Source: Pseudomonas sp. FP198 (lineage in GTDB: Bacteria; Pseudomonadota; Gammaproteobacteria; Pseudomonadales; Pseudomonadaceae). From it: a stretch of 64,000 nucleotides of DNA. The stretch covers positions 1,877,501 to 1,941,500 of the forward strand of contig NZ_CP117452.1 in NCBI RefSeq assembly GCF_030687895.1, written 5' to 3'. The position numbers and the translations under genes are program-made. How positions within the stretch are numbered: the stretch's first letter is position 1; the number at the start of each line of letters is the position of its first letter. The notes beneath the pieces are model-generated. The model was not told where the DNA came from and ran no database searches. It saw only the letters and a program-made list of their open reading frames with translations. This document shows positions 1 through 12,900 of this stretch, piece by piece.

Positions 1-503
1 CGGGCGTCCTCCAATGCACGGTGTTGTTGGCCGCAGAACTGCAGGCCGGCCAGTTGCAACGCCGCATTGAGCCCCAGCGGTCGCTCCAGCCGACGGGCCT
101 TGGCAAAGCGCTGCTTGAGATTCATGTGCGGTACCTGGCCGAGCGCGCTGTGCAAGTGCTGGCCTTGCCATTCCTGCAGCAATTGCTTGCGGTCGTAGTC
201 CCCCCAACTGACCCAGCCTTCGAGGTTCGCTCGATAGGGCGCCAGCCAGTGTTCGAATGCCGGCCAGACCTCGGTCAGCGGTGCGGCGCCGTCAATATTG
301 GCCTGGCTGATATGCGTCAGCGTGCGACAGAAAGAGGTCAGCAACGGGCGCCTCAGCGGCCGTACAAAGCGCTGGAAATGATCCACCTCGCGCCCATCCC
401 GATTCACCAGGGTGGCGCCGATTTCGATGATTTCCATTTCGGTAACCGGCCAGCCACCTTCGTCGGTGGTGGCTTCCAGATCAATCACCAGCCAGTAAGG
501 CAT
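1..503 (-). CDS. DEDDh-family 3'-5' exonuclease (partial, C-terminus off the window)
   Basis: The complement reads from an ATG at 503 into a DnaQ-like fold and runs off the left edge, so about 167 residues are visible. Exo I is VIDLEATT near residue 5 (D-x-E), Exo II contains LTHISQAN around residue 62, a later conserved Asp lies in SWGDYD, and Exo III is HRALEDA at the visible end (H-x4-D). This spacing is typical of DEDDh exonucleases, which remove nucleotides from 3' ends of DNA or RNA. The sequence resembles the stand-alone exonucleases sometimes annotated as KapD-like or as sporulation-inhibitor homologues; substrate cannot be told from sequence. It is transcribed away from the rest of the window. 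Confidence 0.8.
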   Translation of the reverse strand, partial: MPYWLVIDLEATTDEGGWPVTEMEIIEIGATLVNRDGREVDHFQRFVRPLRRPLLTSFCRTLTHISQANIDGAAPLTEVWPAFEHWLAPYRANLEGWVSWGDYDRKQLLQEWQGQHLHSALGQVPHMNLKQRFAKARRLERPLGLNAALQLAGLQFCGQQHRALEDA

Positions 504-802
504 TGCAAGGTTCCCGGTATCGGCGTGCAGATGGGTTTGAGCGTAGTCAAACCCGAAGCATCCGCCTAGTCCCTGATGACGCGCGAGCGACCAGACCGGC
601 CTGATGGAGGTTGTCCTGCATGGAAGATGGCTGTTCGCTGTCCGAGCGCTTGCTTGGTTGCCTTGGCCAGCTTAAATTGCCCCGCGCGACGAATGAAAGA
701 AGAACAATGATCGAGCCGCTGTTTTAAATTGATCGCGCGGCTGGCTAAGCGGCTGAAACCGCCTAGCGTGAAGAGTGATGGGGACTTTGGGGAGTGGTTA
801 TC
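504..802. other. Intergenic region between divergent genes
   Basis: About 300 bases separate the exonuclease start from the solute-binding protein. I see no convincing ORF, REP palindrome or RNA gene here. It should hold the two divergent promoters, but I could not pick out a sigma-70 box with confidence. Confidence 0.4.
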
Positions 803-1600
803 TTGACGTGTTCGCCGATGGGGATGACCTCACGTACCTTGCTGGCCGTCCTGGCCATGTTCTTGACCGTGTCAGTTGAAGCTGCACAAGTGGTCCGGAT
901 CGGCGCGGCGCATTTCCCGCCCTATACCGTTCGTCCCGAAAACGGCGCCGACACCGGTCTGTTACCGCAATTGGTGGAAGCCTTGAACCGGTCACAGGCC
1001 GATTATGAATTCGTGCTGGTACCTACTTCGATTCCGCGTCGGTTCAACGATTTCAAGCAGGGCCGGGTCGACATGGCGATTTTCGAAAATCCCGACTGGG
1101 GTTGGCAGGATGTGCCCCATACTCCGGTAGACATGGGCCTGGAGGATGCGGAGATATTCGTCGCCCAACGGCAGCCGGATCGCCAGCAGAGCTATTTCGC
1201 CGATCTCAGGGGCAAGCGCCTGGCCCTGTTCAGCGGTTATCACTATGCCTTTGCCGAATTCAACGCCGACCCCAAGTTCCTCATCGGCCAATACAACGCC
1301 ACGTTGACCTATTCCCACGACAGCAACCTGCAAATGGTACTGCGCACCCGCGCGGACATTGCCTTGGTGACCCGTTCCTACCTCAGCGATTACGTGTTGC
1401 GCAATCCGCAAGTGGCCTCGCAGTTGCTGGTATCCGAACGCATCGACCAGATTTACCATCATTACGCACTGATCCGGCCCCAGGCGCCCATTTCCCCCCA
1501 AGCGTTCGCCCAGATGTTGCAGAAGTTGCGGGACGACGGCCAGTTGCTGAAAATCTTCCAGCCCTACCGGATCGAGCTGGTGCCGACCCACGCTCATTGA
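803..1600 (+). CDS. Periplasmic amino-acid-type solute-binding protein (SBP_bac_3 family)
   Basis: The protein starts with a hydrophobic secretion signal (TLLAVLAMFLTVSVEAAQ) and continues with VRIGAAHFPPYT, the usual first strand of extracytoplasmic ligand-binding domains that bind polar amino acids. Its roughly 265 residues fit a single SBP_bac_3 domain. No permease or ATPase gene adjoins it, so it may be an orphan binding protein or sensor rather than part of an ABC importer. The start is uncertain: GGAG at 791-794 is well spaced for a TTG at 803, while in-frame GTG 794 and ATGs 818 and 824 are alternatives; all keep the signal peptide. The ligand is unknown. Confidence 0.75.
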   Translation: MTCSPMGMTSRTLLAVLAMFLTVSVEAAQVVRIGAAHFPPYTVRPENGADTGLLPQLVEALNRSQADYEFVLVPTSIPRRFNDFKQGRVDMAIFENPDWGWQDVPHTPVDMGLEDAEIFVAQRQPDRQQSYFADLRGKRLALFSGYHYAFAEFNADPKFLIGQYNATLTYSHDSNLQMVLRTRADIALVTRSYLSDYVLRNPQVASQLLVSERIDQIYHHYALIRPQAPISPQAFAQMLQKLRDDGQLLKIFQPYRIELVPTHAH

Positions 1601-1610
1601 AAGCGGACCT

Positions 1611-1634
1611 TAAATTTATCTGCCTGGCTCACGT
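1611..1634 (+). promoter_or_regulatory. Candidate PvdS-dependent promoter for the acyltransferase gene
   Basis: TAAAT at 1611-1615 is followed after exactly 16 bases by CGT at 1632-1634, matching the iron-starvation-box arrangement recognised by PvdS (TAAAT-N16/17-CGT). It lies 35 bases before the start codon at 1669. Confidence 0.65.
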
Positions 1635-1668
1635 CACACGTTGACCACCGACGAAAACGTGAGCCCCC

Positions 1669-2682
1669 ATGTCCAACCTCAATCAGCCGACGATATTGCC
1701 CTTGCCCGGCGGGCGCAGCCTGGGTGCCGATGAAACCGAACGCCACCTGAGCCTGATGCTCGAAGGCGCGCCGCTGATCCGCCTGCGCCTGGAGCGCGGC
1801 CCCCAGTTGCACGTGCATTTGCAGGAAAGCAACGACCGGCCGGTTGGCCCGGCACTCTGGGCGGCCTGCTATTGGCTGCTTGCCAGGGATCCCGAATGTC
1901 AGCGCCTGGTCTGGCACCTCAATGAGCGTCCCGGTGAGGCCCTGCTCAGCGGCTTGCTGACGGGCGGGGAGCACAGCGACGAATACATCTGCGAACGCAC
2001 GCTGTTCTGGCAACTGCCGCAGCCCTGGCTGGGAGAGTCGTTCAGCGGCAGTTATCCGCAACAGATGATTATCACCGACGGCAAGCGCCATCCACGTCGC
2101 CGGATCAAGCCGCGCGGCGAGGTGTATCGCCGTTTCGACGCGCGGCTGGGGGCCTGGGTGTCTTTGCGCACGCTTGAAATCGAGCAAGACCTGACGCGAT
2201 TCAACCGCTGGCAGAACAGCCCCAGGGTGGCGAGCTTCTGGCAGGAGGAGGGCAGCCTGGAACAGCACCGCGAGTACTTGACCAGGCTTGAGCATGACCC
2301 TCGGGTCTTGACCTTGATCGGTTGTTTCGATGAGCAGCCATTCGCCTACTTCGAAGCCTATTGGGCCAAGGAGGATCGAATCGCACCGTTTTATGACGCT
2401 CACGCCTATGACCGCGGCATTCACATGCTGGTGGGCGAAGAGCAGCATCGAGGTCCGCACAAGGTCGCAAGCTGGCTATCGGCACTGGTGCATTACCTGT
2501 TTCTCGACGATCCGCGTACCCAGCGCGTGGTGGCCGAGCCTCGGGCCGACAATGCGAGGATGATCGGGCATCTGCATAACCAGTGTTTTCACTGTGAAAA
2601 GGAATTCGATTTCCCGCACAAGCGCGCGGCGCTGATGATCCTGGGGCGCGAGCGGTTTTTTGACCGGTGCTCGTTGGTGTAG
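1669..2682 (+). CDS. Siderophore-type GNAT acyltransferase (IucB/AlcB/RhbD-like), probable hydroxyornithine acetyltransferase of pyoverdine
   Basis: This 337-residue protein has the C-terminal acyltransferase domain of siderophore biosynthesis enzymes: DLTRFNRWQNSPRVASFW near residue 180, then FAYFEAYWAKEDRIAPFY and GEEQHRGP, the acetyl-CoA binding region. In aerobactin and alcaligin pathways such enzymes acylate a hydroxylamine; in type II P. aeruginosa, PvdYII makes acetyl-hydroxyornithine for pyoverdine. A PvdS-type promoter and the pvdS/pvdL neighbours support the same job here. The exact acyl group is inferred. It is followed by a REP pair and converges on pvdS. Confidence 0.75.
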   Translation: MSNLNQPTILPLPGGRSLGADETERHLSLMLEGAPLIRLRLERGPQLHVHLQESNDRPVGPALWAACYWLLARDPECQRLVWHLNERPGEALLSGLLTGGEHSDEYICERTLFWQLPQPWLGESFSGSYPQQMIITDGKRHPRRRIKPRGEVYRRFDARLGAWVSLRTLEIEQDLTRFNRWQNSPRVASFWQEEGSLEQHREYLTRLEHDPRVLTLIGCFDEQPFAYFEAYWAKEDRIAPFYDAHAYDRGIHMLVGEEQHRGPHKVASWLSALVHYLFLDDPRTQRVVAEPRADNARMIGHLHNQCFHCEKEFDFPHKRAALMILGRERFFDRCSLV

Positions 2683-2692
2683 GGCTTCAAGG

Positions 2693-2765
2693 CCCCATCG
2701 CGAGCAAGCTCGCTCCCACAGAATTCATGATAAGAATTGTGGGAGCGAGCCTGCTCGCGATGGGG
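2693..2765. repeat. REP palindrome pair (inverted)
   Basis: CCCCATCGCGAGCAAGCTCGCTCCCACA and its inverted partner face each other around a short AT-rich loop and would fold into a long hairpin. It sits between the convergent acyltransferase and pvdS genes, where it could also terminate transcription from both sides. Confidence 0.85.
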
Positions 2766-2786
2766 ACAGCAGACCCATTGCGGATT

Positions 2787-3335
2787 TCACCGCCGGGCGA
2801 ACGTATCCCCACGCACCCCTGACACCTTGCGGCAATGCACCAGGGCGTCGCGGATCATGAAGTTCACCAGTGTCGGCGAGACGCCCAGTTCCTTGGCGAT
2901 GTCTTTCTGCGGTACGCCGTGCAGGCGGTACATCTCGAAGGCGTAACGGGTTCGGCTGGGCAGCTCGGTCAGCGCGTCGGCAATGTGCTCGAGGGTGGAA
3001 AAGTTGATATGCGACGTTTCTGGCGAAGCACCCTGGATCACCACGTTCAACCCTTCTTCTTCCGGCCCCGAATATTTCTGTTCCAACGCCTGTTTGCGGT
3101 AGTGGTCGATCGCCAGGTTGCGCACGATCTGGAACAGGTAGCTGAGTTGAGCCTTGAAGGACGAGGTGATCTGGGGCGCCGATTGCAACCGGAAAAACGC
3201 ATCCTGGACCACGTCTTCCGCGCGGGAGCGGCAACCGGTGATACGCGCTGCGATCTTGACCAGGATCATCCGGTTGTCGACGAAGGCCTGGAGTAGCGGT
3301 GAGTCGCACCTGCTTGTGGATACTTGTTCCGTCAT
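2787..3335 (-). CDS. pvdS: Extracytoplasmic-function sigma factor PvdS (iron-starvation sigma)
   Basis: The 182-residue protein is almost identical to my memory of P. aeruginosa PvdS: FVDNRMILVKIAARITGC and AEDVVQDAFFRLQSAP in region 2, SYLFQIVRNLAIDHYRKQ, and GVPQKDIAKELGVSPTLVN as the region 4 helix-turn-helix. PvdS directs RNA polymerase to pyoverdine genes and is held by the FpvR anti-sigma until ferripyoverdine signals through FpvA. I chose the ATG at 3335 because AGGTGA lies five bases upstream; a GTG at 3344 is in frame but has no ribosome site. A Fur-box-like sequence lies upstream, so transcription should be iron-repressed. Confidence 0.96.
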   Translation of the reverse strand: MTEQVSTSRCDSPLLQAFVDNRMILVKIAARITGCRSRAEDVVQDAFFRLQSAPQITSSFKAQLSYLFQIVRNLAIDHYRKQALEQKYSGPEEEGLNVVIQGASPETSHINFSTLEHIADALTELPSRTRYAFEMYRLHGVPQKDIAKELGVSPTLVNFMIRDALVHCRKVSGVRGDTFARR

Positions 3336-3413
3336 GGAATTCACCTTACTGCAAATAGTTAGCGGGACGACCCGTGCATCGGATCCGTCCTACATGTCGA
3401 GCGCCAAATTAGG

Positions 3414-3432
3414 CTTAATGATAATCGTTGTC
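3414..3432 (-). promoter_or_regulatory. Fur box upstream of pvdS
   Basis: The 19 bases contain TTAATGATAATCGTTGTC and match 15 of 19 positions of the Fur consensus (GATAATGATAATCATTATC). The site is about 80 bases before the pvdS start, in the pvdS/pvdL divergent region, as expected for iron repression of pvdS. Confidence 0.75.
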
Positions 3433-3546
3433 AATTGAGAAGAAGAATTATTGATAAGCGGAAGTCCAGCCTGGAAAGTGCGACCCGTTGCCGCGGCGCG
3501 TCGCCGTTCGATGATCATTCGGGCGAGGGGGAGGCAGGCCTGCGAC

Positions 3547-3570
3547 TAATTATTTGCCGGTGTAATCCGT
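3547..3570 (+). promoter_or_regulatory. Candidate PvdS-dependent promoter for pvdL
   Basis: CTAATT (TAATT at 3547-3551) is followed after 16 bases by CGTT (CGT at 3568-3570). It differs from TAAAT at one position, and the same TAATT variant precedes the mbtH-like gene with identical spacing. It lies about 47 bases before the pvdL ATG. Confidence 0.6.
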
Positions 3571-3616
3571 TCCCAAGGGTGACCACTTGCAAGCCGAATC
3601 CAGGCAGGAACCCCAC

Positions 3617-6917
<3,301 letters not shown>

Positions 6918-6940
<23 letters not shown>

Positions 6941-9900
6941 ATCCGCGCAACAGCTGCCATGGGGCTCGGCGCCTTGCGAGCCGGCCAGCCAGTGGCTGCC
7001 GGAACTGCTCAACGAACAGGCCCGCCGCACCCCGCAACGTACCGCGTTGCAGTGGGACGGTGGTGCGCTGGACTATGCCGAGCTGCACACCCAGGCCAAT
7101 CGCCTGGCCCATTACCTGCGGGACAAAGGCGTCGGCCCGGACGTCTGCGTGGCGATTGCCGCCGAGCGCTCGCCGCAGTTGCTGATCGGCGTGTTGGCGA
7201 TCATCAAGGCCGGTGGCGCCTATGTGCCGCTGGATGTCGATTATCCGGCCGAGCGCCTGGCCTACATGTTAGGTGACAGCGGCGTCGATCTGCTGCTGAC
7301 CCAAACCGCCTTGCTGGACCGCTTGCCGGCCTGCGCAGGCGTCAGCGTCATCGCCATGGACGCCCTGCATCTGGAGCAGTGGCCGAGCAATCCGCCTGGG
7401 CTGCATTTGCATGGCGAGCATCTGGCGTACGTGATCTACACCTCCGGTTCGACCGGTCAGCCGAAGGGCGTCGGCAACACCCATGCCGCCCTGGCCGAGC
7501 GCCTGCAATGGATGCAGGCCGCCTATGGGCTGGATGAAAGCGACGTGCTCATGCAAAAGGCGCCGATCAGTTTCGACGTGTCGGTGTGGGAATGCTTCTG
7601 GCCGCTGATCAACGGCTGCCAACTGGTATTGGCCGGCCCCGGCGAGCACCGCGACCCGCACCGCATCGCGCAGTTGGTCGAGCGGTTTGGCGTGACCACG
7701 CTGCATTTTGTACCGCCGCTGCTCAGCCTGTTCCTCGAGGAGCCGTTGAGCGCCCGTTGCACGAGCTTGCGGCAGATCTTTTCCGGCGGCGAAGCGTTGC
7801 CGGCCGAGTTGCGCAACCGGGTGCTGGCGCAGCTCCCAGCGGCGCAACTGCACAACCGCTACGGCCCGACCGAAACCGCTATCAACGTTACGCACTGGCA
7901 CTGCAGCGAAGCCGACGGCGAGCGCTCGCCGATCGGTCGTCCGCTGGCCAATGTGCTCTGCCGCATCCTTGACAGTGAGCTCAATCCAGTGCCGGTCGGT
8001 GTGCCGGGTGAGTTGTGCATCGGTGGCCTCGGCCTGGCCCGGGGTTACCTGGGACGGCCGGGGCTGACGGCCGAGCGGTTTGTCGCCGACCCGCTGGGTT
8101 CGGCCGGGGCGCGCCTGTACCGCACCGGCGACCGGGCGCGTTGGGACGCCGACGGCGTCATCGAATACCTCGGCCGCCTCGACCAGCAGGTCAAGCTGCG
8201 TGGTTTCCGGGTCGAGCCGCAGGAAATCGAAGCGCGACTGCTCGCCCAGCAGGGCGTCGCCCAAGCGGCGGTGCTGGTGCGTGACACGGCGGCCGGTGCG
8301 CAATTGATCGGCTACTACACCGCGGTCGATGTCGATGAAGATGAAACCGTCCAGGCTGCTCGCCTGAAAAAGGCCCTCGTCGCCGAATTGCCCGATTACA
8401 TGGTGCCCGCGCAATTGCTGCGCCTGGACGTCATGCCCCTGAGCCCGAGCGGCAAGCTCGACCGTCGCGCCTTGCCCGAGCCGCAGTGGCAAGTGCGTGA
8501 GCACGTCGAGCCGGTCAGCGCCCTTGAACAGCGGGTCGCCGGCATCTGGCGCGACGTGCTGGGTCTGGAGCGCGTTGGCTTGCGCGACGACTTTTTCGCC
8601 TTGGGCGGCCATTCGTTGCTGGCGACCCAGATCATTTCCCGCACCCGCCAGGCCTGCGATGTCGAGCTACCGCTGCGTGCGTTGTTCGAGGCCAGTGAGC
8701 TGGGCGCCTTCGCTGAGCAGGTGCGGTTGATTCAGGTAAGCGGCCAGACCAACCGTCAGCCGCCGATCGAGAAAGTCGACCGCAGCCAACCGGTGCCGCT
8801 GTCCTATTCCCAACAGCGGATGTGGTTCCTCTGGCAAATGGAGCCGGACAGCCCGGCCTACAACGTCGGCGGCATGGCGCGGTTGCGCGGGGTGCTGGAT
8901 GTCGGGCGCTTTGAAGCGGCGTTGCAGGCCCTGATCCTGCGCCACGAAACCCTGCGCACAACGTTCCCGAGCATCGATGGCGTGCCTCGCCAACAGGTGC
9001 ACGGCGAGACGGGGCTGCGCATGGGCTGGAAGGATTTCTCGATGCTCGACGCCGACATGCGCCAGCAACGGGTCCGGCAACTGGCCGACAGCGAGGCCCA
9101 CGAACCCTTCGACCTGGAAACCGGGCCGCTGCTGCGGGCCTGCCTGGTCAAGACCGCCGAGCATGAGCATTACTTTGTGCTGACCTTGCACCATATCGTC
9201 ACCGAAGGCTGGGCGATGGACATTTTCGCCCGTGAGCTGAGCGCGCTGTATGAAGCCTTCGTCGATGATCGCGAGTCGCCGCTGGAGCCGTTGCCGGTGC
9301 AATACCTCGACTACAGCGTCTGGCAGCGCCAATGGCTGGAATCCGGCGAGCGCCAGCGTCAGCTGGACTACTGGACCGCCCAACTGGGCCGCGAACATCC
9401 CTTGCTGGAACTGCCGGCCGACCGCCCGCGTCCGCCGGTGCAAAGTCATCGTGGCGAACTGTTCCGTTTCGACCTCAGCGATGAGTTGGCCGCGCGGGTC
9501 CGTGCCTTCAATGCCGAACGTGGCCTGACCCTGTTCATGACCATGACCGCCGCCCTGGCCGTGCTGCTCTATCGCTACAGCGGCCAGACCGACCTGCGCA
9601 TCGGCGCGCCAGTGGCCAACCGCATCCGCCCGGAAAGCGAAGGGCTGATCGGCGCGTTCCTCAACACCCAGGTGCTGCGTTGCCAGCTCGACGGGCAAAT
9701 GTCGGTGGGCGAACTGTTCGAGCAGGTGCGCCACACCGTGATCGAAGGCCAGTCCCACCAGGACTTGCCCTTCGATCATCTGGTCGAAGCCCTGCAACCA
9801 CCGCGTAGTGCCGCATACAACCCGCTGTTCCAGGTGATGTGCAACGTCCAGCGCTGGGAATTCCAACAGAGCCGCACGTTGGCCGGCATGAGCGTCGACT

Positions 9901-12900
9901 ACCTGGTCAACGACGCCCGCGCCACCAAGTTCGACCTCAACCTGGAAGTCACCGACCTCGACCAGCGCCTGGGTTGCTGCCTGACCTATAGCACCGATCT
10001 GTTCGATGAGCCGCGCATCGCCCGCATGGCCGGGCATTGGCGCAACCTGTTGGAGGCGTTGCTGGTCGATCCGGCTCGGCGCTTGAGCGAGCTGCCGTTA
10101 CTGGAGGCCGCCGAGCAGCAGCAAATGCTCGACAGTCTGGGTGTCGAGCCCGGTGAGCAGCGCCTCGATCAATGCCTCCACGTGCTGTTCGAAGAACAGG
10201 CCCGGGCGCGTCCCGACGCAGCCGCGCTGACGTTCGCCGGGCAGACCCTGAGCTATGCCGAACTCGAACGCCGCGCCAATCGTCTGGCCTGGATGCTGCG
10301 CGAGCGGGGCGTCGGGCCGCAGGTGCGGGTGGGCCTGGCGCTGGAGCGCTCGCTGGAAATGGTCATCGGCCTGCTGGCGATCCTCAAGGCCGGTGGCGCC
10401 TACGTGCCGCTGGATCCGGAATACCCGCTGGACCGCTTGCACTACATGATCGAAGACAGTGGTGTCGGTCTGCTGCTCAGCGACCGGACCCTGTTCCAGG
10501 CCCTCGGCCCATTGCCGCCGGGCGTGCAGCGCTGGTGCCTGGAGGACGACAGCGAGGCGTTGGCGCAGTATCCGGACCAGCCGCCGTCGCTGATCAATCT
10601 GCCGCAGCACCAGGCGTACCTGATCTACACCTCCGGCTCCACCGGCAAGCCCAAGGGCGTGGTCGTGTCCCACGGTGAAATCGCCATGCATTGCCAGGCG
10701 GTGATTCGCCGTTTCGGCATGCGCCCGGACGACTGCGAGCTGCATTTCTATTCGATCAATTTTGACGCGGCCACCGAGCGCCTGCTGGTGCCGTTGCTCA
10801 GCGGCGCTCACGTGGTGCTGCGCGCCCAGGGCCAGTGGGATGCTCAGGAAATCTGCGGGCTGATCCGTCAGCACCGCATCAATATTCTCGGCTTTACGCC
10901 GAGTTATGGCAGCCAGTTGGCGCAATGGCTGGCAACCCAAGGGCAAACGTTGCCGGTACGCATGTGTATCACCGGTGGCGAAGCCTTGACCGGCGAACAC
11001 CTGCAACGCATCCGCGCCGCGTTCAGCCCGAGCCTGTTTTTCAACGCCTATGGTCCGACCGAGACGGTGGTGATGCCGCTGGCGAGCCTGGCGCCGGAAC
11101 AACTGGAGGAGGGCGCGGGCAGCGTACCGATCGGCAGCGTGATCGGCGCCCGACGGGCCTACATTCTCGACGCAGACCTGGCGTTGGTGCCGCCAGGCGC
11201 GACGGGTGAGTTGTATGTCGGTGGCGCCGGCCTGGCCCAGGGTTATCACCAGCGTCCGGGCATGACCGCCGAGCGCTTCGTCGCCGATCCGTTTGCCGCC
11301 GATGGCGGTCGGCTGTACCGCACCGGCGACCTGGTGTGCCAGCGTGCCGACGGCCAAGTGGAGTACCTGGGACGAATCGATCATCAAGTGAAGATTCGCG
11401 GTTTCCGCATCGAATTGGGGGAAATCGAAAACCGCCTGCTGGAGCACGATGCCGTGCGCGAAGCGGTGGTACTGGCCCTCGACATGCCGGGCGGCAAGCA
11501 GTTGGCCGCTTATCTTGCCAGCGACATCGCCGAGCAGGACGCCACGGCGCAAGCAGCCCTGCGCGACGTGCTGAAGCAGCACCTCAAGACGCAACTGCCG
11601 GAGTACATGGTGCCGACTCACCTGATCCTGCTGGCGAGCATGCCGCTGACCGCCAACGGTAAACTCGATCGCCGCGCCTTGCCGATGCCCGATCCGGAGC
11701 TCAATCGCCAGCAGTACGTGGCGCCGAGCAATGCCCTGGAGCAAGCGCTGGCAGCGATCTGGTGCGACGTGCTGAACGTCAGACAGGTTGGCCTCAACGA
11801 CAACTTCTTCGAGCTGGGCGGCGATTCGATCCTGTCGATCCAGGTCGTCAGCCGTGCCCGGCAGCAGGGCATTCATTTCACGCCGCGAGATCTGTTCCAG
11901 CACCAGACCGTGCAGGCCCTGGCCGCCATCGCCACCCGCAGCGAGCAGGTGAGTGTCGAGCAGGGACTGTTGAGCGGTGAGTCGGGGCTTACGCCGATCC
12001 AGCACTGGTTCTTCGCCAGCGAGATACCCAACCGTCATCACTGGAACCAGGCGTTGCTGCTGGAGCCGACCACGCGTCTCGAACCACAGCTCCTGGAGCA
12101 GGCGTTGCAGGCTGTTTTCCAGCAGCATGATGCCTTGCGCCTTGGCTTCGCCAATACCACCGGGCATTGGCGCGCCGAGCACCAGCCCTTGTTCGATGGG
12201 ACGTTGCTGCAGCATCTTTCGGTGGAATCCGCGCAAGCCTGCGAAGCGCTGTTTGCCCAGGCGCAGCTTGGCTTCCAGCTGGCGAGCGGACCGTTGCTGC
12301 GCGCCGTGCTGGCGGACTTGCCGGACGGTCGGCAGCGCCTGCTGATCGCCGTCCATCACCTGGTGGTGGACGGGGTTTCATGGCGGGTGTTGATGGACGA
12401 TCTGCAGACGGCTTACCGCCAATCTGCCGGCGGGCAGACGCTGCGGTTACCGGCCAAGACCAGCCCGTTGCGTGACTGGGCTGCGCGGTTGCAGGCCTAC
12501 GCCGGCAGCGAATCCCTGCGCGAGGAATTGAACTGGTGGCGCGACCAACTGAGCGGGCCGGACGTTACGCTGCCTTGCGCGAACCCTGACGGCGGGCGGC
12601 AGGAGCGACACGCCGCAAGCGTCAGCGTGCGCCTGGACGCCGAGCGCACCCGGCAACTGTTGCAGCAGGCACCGAGCGCCTATCGCACCCAGGTCAACGA
12701 CCTGCTGCTCACGGCGCTTGCCCGCGTGCTGTGCCGCCAAGGCAATCAGCAATCGGCGCTGATCCAGCTCGAGGGCCATGGCCGCGAGGCGCTGTTTGAT
12801 GACGTCGACCTGACGCGCACCGTGGGCTGGTTCACCAGTGTCTATCCGCTGCGCCTGAGCCCGGCGGCCGATGATGTCGGCGCGTCGATCAAAGCCATCA

